Source: VRUE01 sp963732225
GTDB taxonomy: Bacteria > Actinomycetota > Thermoleophilia > Solirubrobacterales > 70-9
Assembly: GCA_963732225.1 (NCBI GenBank)
Contig: CAVSYR010000005.1
Span: forward strand, 744,001-808,000
Direction of reading: 5' to 3'
DNA length: 64,000 bases
Position 1 is the stretch's first letter; every line of letters begins with the position of its first letter. Shown here piece after piece: positions 8,915-17,215 of this stretch. The position numbers and the translations under genes are program-made. The notes beneath the pieces were generated by a model. The model saw only the letters and a program-made list of their open reading frames with translations, had not been told where the DNA came from and searched no databases.

Positions 8915-9855
8915 CCCCCTCCCCCGCCCTCAGCGTCCTGATCGCCAGCCACAACCGCCGTCAGCTGCTCGGCCGCTGCCTCGAAGCGCTGGCGGCCCAG
9001 ACCCAGGACCCGGCCAGCTTCGAGGTGATCGTCGCCGACGACGGCTCCACCGACGGCACCGCCGAGGCGCTGGAAGCGATGCAAACACCCTTCGAGCTGC
9101 GGGTGCTGCGCCAGCAGAAGGCGGGCAAGCCGGTGGTGCTCAACGCCGCGATCGAGGCGGCGCGGGGCGAGGTCTGCCTCTTCATCGACGACGACGTGAT
9201 CGCCTCGCCGCAGCTGGTTGGCGAGCATCTCGCCGCCCACCGGCGCCAGCCCAAGACGCTGGGGATCGGGGCGCTGGTGCAGCAGGCGCCTGACGACCAC
9301 GACTGGTTCACCGAGACCTTCACCAGGGCCTGGAACGACCACTACGGGGAGCTGCGCCGCCGGCCGGCTCGCTGGACCGATTGCTATGGCGCCAACTTCT
9401 CGGCGCCGCTTGCGACCCTGACTGAGATCGGCGGCTTTGCTGGCGGGGTAGCGACGGTCGAGGATTTCGACATCGCCTATCGCCTCGTCGACGCCGGGCT
9501 AGCGGTTGAGTTCCTGCCCGCCGCCGACGCCGTGCACGACGACCAGAAGCCGCGCGCCCGCATGCTCGCCGACCTGCAGCGCGAGGGCGCCGCCTACGTC
9601 GAGTTCGTCGGGCGCCATCCCGACACCGCGCCCGAGCTGCTCGACTGGGCCGCCGCGGCGGGTCCGCTGGAGCTGCGCCTGCGCCGCCTGGCGATCGCGC
9701 TGCGGGTGCCGCCAGCGCTGGCGGCGGCGCTGGGCAGGTTCGTGCCCGGTCCGGGGCGAAAGATGATCTGGCTCCACGTCGTCAGGCGCCTGGCCTTCTG
9801 GCGCTCGGTGCGCGAGGCGACAAGCCGCGAGCAATGGCGAGCGCTCACCTCATGA
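8911..9855 (+). CDS. Family 2 glycosyltransferase (duplicate A)
   Basis: 314 residues, ATG in an overlap with the previous stop. GT2 signatures are LSVLIASHNRRQLLGRCLEA, IVADDGSTDGTAEAL and LFIDDDVIASPQL (DxD). The first ~125 codons are nearly identical in DNA to those of the next gene (bases 8917-9283 against 9855-10221), while the remaining halves are clearly diverged. That pattern indicates recent duplication or gene conversion of just the donor-binding domain. The protein ends with a helical tail (RKMIWLHVVRRLAFWRSVREA) also seen in modified form in its neighbour. Sugar specificity is unknown. Confidence 0.88.
   Translation: MTPSPALSVLIASHNRRQLLGRCLEALAAQTQDPASFEVIVADDGSTDGTAEALEAMQTPFELRVLRQQKAGKPVVLNAAIEAARGEVCLFIDDDVIASPQLVGEHLAAHRRQPKTLGIGALVQQAPDDHDWFTETFTRAWNDHYGELRRRPARWTDCYGANFSAPLATLTEIGGFAGGVATVEDFDIAYRLVDAGLAVEFLPAADAVHDDQKPRARMLADLQREGAAYVEFVGRHPDTAPELLDWAAAAGPLELRLRRLAIALRVPPALAAALGRFVPGPGRKMIWLHVVRRLAFWRSVREATSREQWRALTS
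8917..9283 (+). repeat. Direct repeat, copy 1 (5' part of GT2 gene)
   Basis: About 367 bases that match 9855-10221 at an offset of 938 with only around a dozen substitutions. The similarity starts a few bases after the start codons and stops sharply near GCGCTGGTGCAGC. Confidence 0.9.
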
Positions 9856-11489
9856 CCTCCCCCGCCCTCAGCGTCCTGATCGCCAGCCACAACCGCCGTC
9901 AGCTGCTCGGCCGCTGCCTCGAAGCGCTGGCGGCCCAGACCCAGGACCCGGCCAGCTTCGAGGTGATCGTCGCTGACGACGGCTCCACCGATGGCACCGC
10001 CGAGGCGCTGGAAGCGCTGCAAACACCCTTCGAGCTGCGGGTGCTGCGCCACGCGAAGGCCGGCAAGCCGGTCGTGCTCAACGCCGCGATCGAGGCGGCG
10101 CGGGGCGAAGTCTGCCTCTTCATCGACGACGACGTGATCGCCTCGCCACAGCTGGTTGGCGAGCACCTCGCCGCCCACCGGCGCGAGCCCAAGACGCTGG
10201 GGATCGGGGCGCTGGTGCAGCGGACCCCGGTCAAGCCGGATCCGTACGCCGAGGCCAACGCGCGGCAGTGGAACGGGCGCTACGAGGGCCTGAACGAGCG
10301 ACCGCTCGACTGGGCCGATTGCTATGGCGCCAACTTCTCCGCCCCCACCGCCGCCCTGCGCGAGGTCGGTGGCTTTGCCGCGGACCTAGCGGCGATCGAG
10401 GACATCGAGATCGCCTTCCGCCTCTGCCGGGAGAGCGGCTGCGTCGTCGAGTATCTGCCGGCTGCCGAGGCGCTGCACGACGACGAAAAGCCCGGCGCCC
10501 GAATTGTCGCCGACGAGGAGCGCTTCGGCGGCTTCTGCGCCGGCTTCGTCTCCACGCACCCTGAGACCCGCGGCAGGCTGCTCGGCTGGATCAACGAGCC
10601 GACGCTGCGCGAGCTGGCGTTGCGACGCCTGCTGCTCGCGCTGCGCATCCCCACCCGCGCGCTGATCGCCGCCGGCCGCTTGCTGCCGAGCGACCGCCGC
10701 GACGTCTGGTTCGGCTTCGTCTCGCGCTACGCCTTCTGGCGCGGCGTCCGCGGCGGCATGGACCGCTCGCGGTGGCTGGAGATCAGCCGCGGCGTGCCGG
10801 TGCTGATGTACCACGCCTTCAGTGCCGACGGCGAGGGCGAGCGCTTCGTCATGCCAGCCCGTACCTTCACCCGCCAGATGCGGCTCCTGGGAACCCTGCG
10901 TTACCGGGTGATCTCGCTCGAAGAGCTGGCGGCGACGCTGCGCGAGGGACGCCCGCTGCCACGCCGCGCGGTCGTGATCACGATCGACGACGGCTACCGC
11001 GACAACGCCGAGGTCGCCCTGCCGACCCTGCGCCGCCACGGCTTCGCCGCCTCGGTCTTCCTCGTCAGCGAGCGGCTCGACGCCAGCAACGACTGGGACG
11101 CGGAGGGAGACGTCGCCGGCCGCCCAACCCTCACCCGCGAGCAGATCGAGCAGATGCGCGCGAGCGGCATCCGCTTCGGCGCCCACACCCGCACCCACTG
11201 CGCTCTGACAAAGGTTGAGGAGGCGGAGTTGGCGGCCCAGCTGCGGGGCTCGCGCGAGGACCTCGAAGCGACGCTCGGCGAGCGCGTCGAGACGCTCACC
11301 TATCCCTACGGCCTGCACGACGACCGCGTGGTGGAGGCAACTCGCGCGGCCGGCTTCACCGCCGCCTGCACGGTCGAGGCCGTTCCCGCCCGCCCCGGCG
11401 ACGACCCGCTGCGCATCCCGCGGATCGAAATAACCGGCACCGACTCTCCCCTGCGCTTCCTGCGCAAGCTCTGGGTCGGCGGCAATTGA
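9852..11489 (+). CDS. GT2 glycosyltransferase fused to NodB-type polysaccharide deacetylase
   Basis: I chose ATG 9852, which overlaps the upstream stop (ATGA) and aligns exactly with the duplicate gene's start; ATG 9834 is upstream in frame. Residues 1-310 are a GT2 domain (IVADDGSTDGTAEALEAL, FIDDDVIASPQL). After about residue 315 comes a complete NodB deacetylase: VPVLMYHAF, the metal and catalytic TIDDGYRDN, GAHTRTHCAL (metal-binding His) and TYPYG. One polypeptide could therefore transfer an N-acetyl sugar and remove acetyl groups. NodB enzymes often act outside the cytoplasm, yet no signal peptide or obvious spanning segment separates the domains, so a cytoplasmic substrate is implied. 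Confidence 0.85.
   Translation: MTSPALSVLIASHNRRQLLGRCLEALAAQTQDPASFEVIVADDGSTDGTAEALEALQTPFELRVLRHAKAGKPVVLNAAIEAARGEVCLFIDDDVIASPQLVGEHLAAHRREPKTLGIGALVQRTPVKPDPYAEANARQWNGRYEGLNERPLDWADCYGANFSAPTAALREVGGFAADLAAIEDIEIAFRLCRESGCVVEYLPAAEALHDDEKPGARIVADEERFGGFCAGFVSTHPETRGRLLGWINEPTLRELALRRLLLALRIPTRALIAAGRLLPSDRRDVWFGFVSRYAFWRGVRGGMDRSRWLEISRGVPVLMYHAFSADGEGERFVMPARTFTRQMRLLGTLRYRVISLEELAATLREGRPLPRRAVVITIDDGYRDNAEVALPTLRRHGFAASVFLVSERLDASNDWDAEGDVAGRPTLTREQIEQMRASGIRFGAHTRTHCALTKVEEAELAAQLRGSREDLEATLGERVETLTYPYGLHDDRVVEATRAAGFTAACTVEAVPARPGDDPLRIPRIEITGTDSPLRFLRKLWVGGN
9855..10221 (+). repeat. Direct repeat, copy 2 (5' part of GT2-NodB gene)
   Basis: Second copy of the near-identical 367-base block found at 8917-9283. 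Most differences are synonymous third-position changes, plus a short non-synonymous cluster at CACGCGAAG versus CAGCAGAAG. Confidence 0.9.
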
Positions 11490-11529
11490 GTCGCGCTGTG
11501 GAGTCTCAGCCCGTTTGTAGGCTGAACCG

Positions 11530-12831
11530 GTGAGCGACCGGCCGGCCATCCTCAGCGGCACCGCCGTGCGGGCGGGCAAGTCCTGGCCCAAGTGGCCGCA
11601 GTGGGATGAGAGCGAGCGCGCGCAGCTAGGCGAGGTGCTCACTTCGGGCGCCTGGTCGAATGCCCGCGGCGAACAGGCGCGGCTCTGGGCGGCGGAGTTC
11701 GCGGCGCTGCAGGGCGCCCGCCACGGACTGCCGCTGACCAACGGCACTCACACGCTGGAAGCCGCACTGATCGCCTGCGGGGTCGGCGAGGGCGACGAGG
11801 TGATCGTGCCGGCGCTGACCTTCGTCGCCACCGCGACGACGGCGCTGGCGGTCAACGCGACGCCGGTCCTGGTCGATGTCGAGGCTGACTCGCTCTGCAT
11901 CGACGTCGCCGCCGCCGAGGCGGCGATCAACGAGCGCACCCGCGCGGTGATGGTCGTCCACATCGGCGGCCGCCCCTGCGACATGGACGCGCTGGTCGAA
12001 CTCTGCGAGAAGCACGACCTGGCCCTGATCGAGGACTGCGCCCACGCCCACGGCAGCCGCTGGCGCGGCCGCGGCGCCGGCACTTTCGGCAGCTTCGGCA
12101 GCTTCTCCTTCGAGGCGAGCAAGCTGATCACCGCCGGCGAGGGCGGCGCCCTGATCACCGACGACGAGGCGCTGCGCGCCCGCGCCTGGGAATACGTCGA
12201 TTGCGGCCGGGTCGAGGGCGAGCACTGGTACCACCACGCCAGCGCCGGCTCGAACCTGCGCATGACCGAGTGGCAGGGAGCGCTGCTGCGGGCCCAGATG
12301 CAGCGCTTCCCCGAGCAGCACCGCATCCGCGAAGAGCGCGCCAAACAGCTCGACGAGGCGCTTGAGCAGGTCCCCGGCCTGCGCCCGCAGAGCGGTGACC
12401 CGCGCATCGACAGCCGCGCCCGCTACTCCTACATCGTCCACTACGACCCCGCCGAGTTCGCCGGCATGCCGCTGGCCGGCTTCGAAGCGGCGCTCGCCGC
12501 CGAGGGAATCGAGTTTGGCGTTTGCTACCCCAGCCTCAACCGCCTGCAGCTCTTCCGCGAAGGCAACTTCGGCGCCCGCCATCGCGGCACCGCCCCGGCG
12601 ATCGACTACGCGGCGCAGCAACTGCCGCGGGCCGAAGCGGCGATGTCGAGCACGGTCTGGCTCAACCACCCGATGCTGCTGGCCGAGTCCGAGGACGTGC
12701 TCGACATCGCCCGCGCGATGGCGCGGATCCAGCAACAAGCGAGCGCGGTGGCGGCGCGGATCGGCAAGCAGGCGACGGTCGCAGGCCGGATCGCCGGCCG
12801 CCTGCGCAGGCGACTCGCCGGCCGCTCCTAG
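11530..12831 (+). CDS. DegT/DnrJ/EryC1/StrS-family sugar aminotransferase
   Basis: 433 residues from GTG 11530. The PLP-dependent DegT family pattern is complete: LTNGTHTLEAALIACGVGEGDEV, VPALTFVATATTAL, ALIEDCAHAHG and the PLP-lysine motif FGSFSFEASKLITAGEGG with Lys198. It would aminate a keto-sugar nucleotide (C3 or C4), supplying an amino sugar to the locus, which fits the neighbouring deacetylases and acetyltransferase. A C-terminal basic tail (about 405-433) extends past the usual family length. A small inverted repeat CAGCC-N8-GGCTG (11507-11524) lies just before the start, around a possible -10 TAGGCT. It is convergent with the next gene, 2 bases apart. Confidence 0.9.
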   Translation: MSDRPAILSGTAVRAGKSWPKWPQWDESERAQLGEVLTSGAWSNARGEQARLWAAEFAALQGARHGLPLTNGTHTLEAALIACGVGEGDEVIVPALTFVATATTALAVNATPVLVDVEADSLCIDVAAAEAAINERTRAVMVVHIGGRPCDMDALVELCEKHDLALIEDCAHAHGSRWRGRGAGTFGSFGSFSFEASKLITAGEGGALITDDEALRARAWEYVDCGRVEGEHWYHHASAGSNLRMTEWQGALLRAQMQRFPEQHRIREERAKQLDEALEQVPGLRPQSGDPRIDSRARYSYIVHYDPAEFAGMPLAGFEAALAAEGIEFGVCYPSLNRLQLFREGNFGARHRGTAPAIDYAAQQLPRAEAAMSSTVWLNHPMLLAESEDVLDIARAMARIQQQASAVAARIGKQATVAGRIAGRLRRRLAGRS

Positions 12832-12833
12832 AC

Positions 12834-14363
12834 CTACAGCTCGCCCTGCTTGAGCCTGGCGACAATGTCGTCGCAGGCGCGCACGGTCAGCGCCATCATC
12901 GTCAGGGTCGGGTTCTGCGAGCCGCCGGAGGTGAAGCTGGCGCCGTCGGTGACGTAGAGGTTGGGCACGTCCCAGGCCCGGTTGTGGGGGTTCAGCACCG
13001 AGTTCGCCGGGTCGCTGCCCATGCGGACGCTGCCCATTTCGTGGATCGAGAGGCCCGGTGGCGCCAGCTCGGTGTGGGCGCGCTCGACCTGCAGGCCGGC
13101 GGCCTCGACCATCTCGCCCAGCGCCTGGCGCTGGTCGGCCGCCATCTTCAGCTCGTTCTCGCCGTAGCGGCAGGCAATGTGGGCGACCGGGATGCCCCAG
13201 GAGTCGGTCTTGCTCGGGTCGACCGTGACCCGGTTCTCGAAGCGGGGCAGCACCTCGCCAAAGGTGCGCATCCAGAAGTAGCCGGCGGAGCGTCGGCCGG
13301 CGGAGCGCAGCCGGCCCAGCGTCCCGGCGACGGGCGTGTAGATCTGCAGCTCGACCCCGTAGCTGCGCAGAAAGTCCCGGCTGTCCCCGTCGACGTTGCG
13401 GAAGGGCGCGACGAGGCAGCCGAAGGACGAACGCTTGGCCGAGCCCTGGGTGCGCTGGGGCAGGCTGCCGTCGAAGCCGATCCCGTAGGTGTGATCCATC
13501 AGGTAGTGACCAAGGGCACCGGAGGAGTTGGCCAGCCCGCCGTCGGCGGAGTTGAGCAGCAGCCGGGTCGACTCGATCGCCGAGGCGCAGAGGACGACGA
13601 CGCGGCCGCTCAGCTCACGCTCGGCGCCGCTCTCGCGCTTGACGTAGGCGACCCCGCTCGCCCGCTCATCCTTGCTGGTGAGGACACGGCTGACCACGGC
13701 ATCGGAGAAAAGGGTGAGGCGGCCGGTGCGGCCGGCGGCGGCAAGGGTCGCGTCGTCGGGCGCCAGGGCGATGCGCCCGCCGCTGACCCGGCGCTGCGGC
13801 CAGCGCCCCTCGACCGCGGCCTTGAAGTGCCGCTCTCCTGCCGACATCTGCGGCGCCCGCTCGAAGGGGCCATCGGGCAGCTGCTCCAGGCCCTCGGGCG
13901 TGCCGCAGACGTCGAGGAAGCGCTCGACCCGGTCGTAGAAGGGCGCCAGATCGGCGTAGGAGATCGGCCAGTCCTCGCCGGCGCCATCGCGACTGGCCGC
14001 CTTGAAGTCAAGGTCGGACATGCGCAGGCACATCCGCCCCCAGAGGTGCATCCGCCCCCCCACCTGGCGGCTGCGGATCCACTCGAAGGGCATCCCCTCG
14101 GGGTGGGAATAGGGGTTCTCGAGGTCGTCGACGAAGAGGTGGCTGGTGTGCTCGTTGAAGGCGTAACAGCGGGACTGGATCGACTGGCTCGGGGGCGGCG
14201 GCAGCTCGCTTGGCGCGTCCACCTCTCGCAGGCTTTCGTCGAAGGGCAGCGCCGGCCCGGCCTCGAGCAGGGCAACGCTGAGGCCGGCCTCGGTCAGCTC
14301 CTTGGCCGCCCAGCCGCCGGTCGCCCCGGAGCCGACCACGATCGCGTCATAGGGAGCGTTCAT
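12834..14363 (-). CDS. GMC-family FAD-dependent oxidoreductase
   Basis: I chose ATG 14363 (MNAPYDAIVVGSGATGG), which puts the FAD-binding GxGxxG at the very N-terminus as usual; GTG 14375 is the alternative. GMC hallmarks include WAAKELTEAGLSVALLEAGP, RQVGGRMHLWGRM, VVLCASAIESTRLLL, HEMGSVRMG with the active-site His region, and the C-terminal GGSQNPTLTMMALTVRA. About 509 residues is normal for the family. It may oxidise a sugar or polyol alcohol group during surface-glycan synthesis; the substrate is unknown. It lies 16 bases after the wzt-like gene on the same strand. Confidence 0.87.
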   Translation of the reverse strand: MNAPYDAIVVGSGATGGWAAKELTEAGLSVALLEAGPALPFDESLREVDAPSELPPPPSQSIQSRCYAFNEHTSHLFVDDLENPYSHPEGMPFEWIRSRQVGGRMHLWGRMCLRMSDLDFKAASRDGAGEDWPISYADLAPFYDRVERFLDVCGTPEGLEQLPDGPFERAPQMSAGERHFKAAVEGRWPQRRVSGGRIALAPDDATLAAAGRTGRLTLFSDAVVSRVLTSKDERASGVAYVKRESGAERELSGRVVVLCASAIESTRLLLNSADGGLANSSGALGHYLMDHTYGIGFDGSLPQRTQGSAKRSSFGCLVAPFRNVDGDSRDFLRSYGVELQIYTPVAGTLGRLRSAGRRSAGYFWMRTFGEVLPRFENRVTVDPSKTDSWGIPVAHIACRYGENELKMAADQRQALGEMVEAAGLQVERAHTELAPPGLSIHEMGSVRMGSDPANSVLNPHNRAWDVPNLYVTDGASFTSGGSQNPTLTMMALTVRACDDIVARLKQGEL

Positions 14364-14379
14364 GCTCGGCGGCACCGGC

Positions 14380-15633
14380 TTAGCCCGGCAGCCGCCAGGT
14401 GTGGGGAACGACGACGTCCCCGTCGCCGCTCACCGTGTGCATCGGGCGCCCGTCGAGAATTCCGGGCTCGACGTCAAAGTAGGCGGCACCGTCGAGGCCA
14501 TCTTGGACCTGGTCGCCGGAGTTGACCCGAGCGTCGATCCGGTAGCGGCCCGGCATCAGCGGCAGCGGATCGATCTCGCACTCGATCGTCGTCCCCGGCG
14601 CGGGATCGCGCACGTCGATCGGCGCCGAGACCTCGCTGTCGAGCCTGGTCACCGCCAGGCCGAGGCTGTTGACGATCAGCAGACGGCAGTCGAGGCCGGC
14701 CACCGGCTCGGTCACCTCGACCGAGATCTTCGCCGGGTGGCCACCGACGACAACGTCGCGCTGGCCGCTGGCGACGTCGGCAATCGAGACCGCGCGGATC
14801 CGCGTGTCGCCCTGGCTGCGCGAGTCGCGGTCGCTGCGCTCGAGCAGGTCGTCGGAGGCCGCTCGCTCGAGCAGCTGCAGGTACTTTTCGATCGCCTCGC
14901 CGGCGGGGGCGTCGGCGACCACGGTGCCACGCTCGAGCAGGATCCCGCGCTCGCAGAGCGAGCGGATCGTGCCCAGGTTGTGGGAGACGAAGATCACCGT
15001 CCGCCCTTCCCTGGCGACTTCGTTCATCTTCGCCAGCGAGCGCCGCTGAAAGGTCGCGTCACCAACCGAGAGCACCTCGTCGACGAGCAGGATCTCGGGC
15101 TCGAGGTGGGCGGCGACGGCGAAGGCGAGGCGGACCGACATGCCACTGGAGTAGCGCTTGACCGGCGTGTCGAGGAAGCGGCCGACTTCGGCGAACTCGA
15201 CGATCTCGTCGAAGCGGCGGCGGATCTCAGTCCGGCGCATGCCGAGGATCGCGCCGTTGAGGTAGATGTTCTCGCGCCCGGTCAGCTCGGGGTGGAACCC
15301 GGTGCCGACCTCGAGCAGCGAGCCGACCCGGCCGGTCACCTCGGCCCAGCCCGCGTTCGGCTCGGTGATCCGCGAGAGCAGCTTGAGCAAGGTGCTCTTG
15401 CCGGCTCCGTTGTGGCCGATCAGGCCGACGACCTCGCCGTCGGCGATCGTGATCGAGACGTCGCGCAGGGCCCAGAGCGTGTCGGTCTCCTTGCGCGCCG
15501 CGCGGCGCCGGCCCAGGGTCTGCAGCGGCCGCCGTGCCGCCGCACTCAGGGTCTCGCGCAGGTTGCCGGTCTGGTGGAGGCCGAGCTGGTAGCTCTTGCC
15601 TAGCTCGTGGGTCTGGATCGCGATATCGGTCAT
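14380..15633 (-). CDS. wzt: Polysaccharide ABC exporter ATP-binding protein (Wzt-like)
   Basis: 417 residues. The nucleotide-binding domain spans about residues 1-255, with Walker A GHNGAGKST, signature YSSGMSVRLAFA, Walker B ILLVDEVLSVGD and the switch His in VSHNLG. The ~160-residue extension after the ABC domain is a beta-rich Wzt-type C-terminal domain, which in O-antigen exporters recognises the modified glycan end. The permease gene lies 3 bases upstream on the same strand, so the pair forms one exporter. It energises export of an undecaprenyl-linked glycan finished on the cytoplasmic side. Confidence 0.92.
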   Translation of the reverse strand: MTDIAIQTHELGKSYQLGLHQTGNLRETLSAAARRPLQTLGRRRAARKETDTLWALRDVSITIADGEVVGLIGHNGAGKSTLLKLLSRITEPNAGWAEVTGRVGSLLEVGTGFHPELTGRENIYLNGAILGMRRTEIRRRFDEIVEFAEVGRFLDTPVKRYSSGMSVRLAFAVAAHLEPEILLVDEVLSVGDATFQRRSLAKMNEVAREGRTVIFVSHNLGTIRSLCERGILLERGTVVADAPAGEAIEKYLQLLERAASDDLLERSDRDSRSQGDTRIRAVSIADVASGQRDVVVGGHPAKISVEVTEPVAGLDCRLLIVNSLGLAVTRLDSEVSAPIDVRDPAPGTTIECEIDPLPLMPGRYRIDARVNSGDQVQDGLDGAAYFDVEPGILDGRPMHTVSGDGDVVVPHTWRLPG

Positions 15634-15636
15634 GGC

Positions 15637-16503
15637 TCAGATCAGGTCGGCGAAGCTGCGCTCGACCCGGTCGAAGTAGGCGAGGCCGCCGAAGAGGAAG
15701 ACGAGCGAGGAGAGCGCCGAGACGCCAATCAGCGCCCAGGGAGGGGCGACCGGGCTGAGCGTCGCCCAGCGGAAGCCTTCGACCACGCCGACCATCGGGT
15801 TGATCGCCGAGAGCGTCCGCCAGGGCTGGCTGATCGAGCTGCTCGCGTAGACGACCGGGCTGAGGAAGAGCCACATCTGGATCGCGAAGGGGACGACGTA
15901 GCGGATGTCGCGGTAGCGGACGTTGGCGGCCGAGAGCGCGGCGCTGGTGCCGAGCGCGGTGGCGAGCATGATCGCGACCAGGATCGGCAGCATCAGGATC
16001 GCGATCGTCGGCACGGTGCCGTAGGCGAGCACGATGATCAGCAGGATCACCAGCGAGATGCCGAGATCGACCATCCCGGCGGCAACCACCCCGCCGGGGA
16101 TGAAGATGCGCGGGAAGTAGATCTTGGAGACCAGCGCCGTGTTGACCACGAGGCTGTCGGAGCCGAGCGTGAGCACGGTGGCGAAGACGGTCCAGGGCAC
16201 CAGCGCGGCGAGGCTGAAGAGCGCATAGGGCAGCCCGTCCGAGGAGACCCCGGCGACCCTGCCGAAGAAGAGCGAGAAGACGACCATGAAGCCGATCGGC
16301 TGCAGCACCGCCCAGGCGGCGCCGAGCGCGGTCTGGCGGTAGCGCACGGTGACGTCGCGGGCGGCGATCTGGAAGGCGAGGTCGCGGTAGCGCCAGAGCT
16401 CGCGTGGGGCGAGCACGCGGCCGAAGCCGCGGGTCGGCTGCAGGCGCACGGTCTCGACCCGCGGGGGCGCCTCGCTCGGCAGCGCGGTTGGATCGGAGTT
16501 CAT
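15637..16503 (-). CDS. wzm: Polysaccharide ABC exporter permease (Wzm-like, ABC-2 type)
   Basis: 288 residues with a cytoplasmic N-terminus ending in the ABC-2 amphipathic region (LWRYRDLAFQIAARDVTVRYRQTALGAAWAVLQP) and six hydrophobic segments (for example FMVVFSLFFGRVAG, IAILMLPILVAIMLATALG, FAIQMWLFLSPVVYAS). The sequence INPMVGVVEGFRWA near the C-terminus is typical of Wzm/TagG-type permeases. It partners the adjacent Wzt-like ATPase to move lipid-linked polysaccharide across the membrane. Confidence 0.92.
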   Translation of the reverse strand: MNSDPTALPSEAPPRVETVRLQPTRGFGRVLAPRELWRYRDLAFQIAARDVTVRYRQTALGAAWAVLQPIGFMVVFSLFFGRVAGVSSDGLPYALFSLAALVPWTVFATVLTLGSDSLVVNTALVSKIYFPRIFIPGGVVAAGMVDLGISLVILLIIVLAYGTVPTIAILMLPILVAIMLATALGTSAALSAANVRYRDIRYVVPFAIQMWLFLSPVVYASSSISQPWRTLSAINPMVGVVEGFRWATLSPVAPPWALIGVSALSSLVFLFGGLAYFDRVERSFADLI

Positions 16504-16524
16504 CGCTGCTCCATCGGCCGTCGG

Positions 16525-17145
16525 CTAGCCGGACTCAAGTCCTGGATCGGAAGCTGGCGAGAGCGGCGGCGATTGCAGCACCCCGCGCGAGCCGCGCTGG
16601 GAGATCACCCGGGCCGGGATGCCGCCCACGGTGACCCGGTCGGGCACGTCCTCGATCACGACGGCGTTGGCCCCGATCGCGACTTCGTCGCCGATCGTCA
16701 CGCCGCCGAGGATGCGCGCGCCGGAGCCGATGTAGACGTTGTCCCCGATCCGCGGCGCTTCGCCCCTGACGTCGCCGATCGTGGTCTGGGTGTCGATCCG
16801 GCAGTTGTGGCCGACAACGGCCTCGCCGTTGACGGTGATCGTGCCGTGGTGGGCGATGCTGAGGCCGGGGCCGAAGACGCCGCGCGGGATCTCGAAGCCG
16901 AGCCGCTCGCCCATCACCCGCAGCCGCACCCGCAGCAGGCCGAACCAGAGGCGGCCGAGCGGGTCGTGGCGGCAGCGTTCGTAGTACTCGCCGATCCGCA
17001 GCAGGCGCTGGAAGTAGACGACGCGCAGGGTGAGCCGGTACCAGGGGTGCCAGCGACGCAGCCCGTGCGCCCAGAGGTCCTCGCGCAGGTAGCGGCGCAG
17101 GTCCTCCTTGCCGGCGATGCCGTGTGGCTGGGTAGCGGGCTCCAT
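16525..17145 (-). CDS. Hexapeptide-repeat acyltransferase (serine acetyltransferase-like)
   Basis: I chose ATG 17145; an upstream in-frame start at 17175 adds only ten residues. The ~206-residue protein has a helical N-terminal half and a left-handed beta-helix C-terminal half: GPGLSIAHHGTITVNGEAVVGHNCRI, IGDNVYIGSGARILGGVTIGDEVAIGANAVV. This layout matches CysE-like and sugar O-acetyltransferases, with the catalytic His in the SIAHHGTI region. Its place between the exporter genes and a deacetylase suggests acetylation of a glycan component rather than cysteine synthesis, but a serine acetyltransferase role cannot be excluded. Confidence 0.82.
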   Translation of the reverse strand: MEPATQPHGIAGKEDLRRYLREDLWAHGLRRWHPWYRLTLRVVYFQRLLRIGEYYERCRHDPLGRLWFGLLRVRLRVMGERLGFEIPRGVFGPGLSIAHHGTITVNGEAVVGHNCRIDTQTTIGDVRGEAPRIGDNVYIGSGARILGGVTIGDEVAIGANAVVIEDVPDRVTVGGIPARVISQRGSRGVLQSPPLSPASDPGLESG

Positions 17146-17215
17146 CCGGGATGACTTCTGCGCCGAGCCCCACACCCCTCGCGCGGACGGCCGCCTTGCG
17201 TGATCTGGCGCCTGG

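Noticed and set aside
12522..17154. Long plus-strand open frames opposite the GMC, wzt, wzm and acetyltransferase genes
   Set aside because: They are low-complexity, Arg/Gly/Asp/Ala-rich translations typical of antisense frames in GC-rich DNA, with no motifs, while the minus-strand genes have full family signatures.
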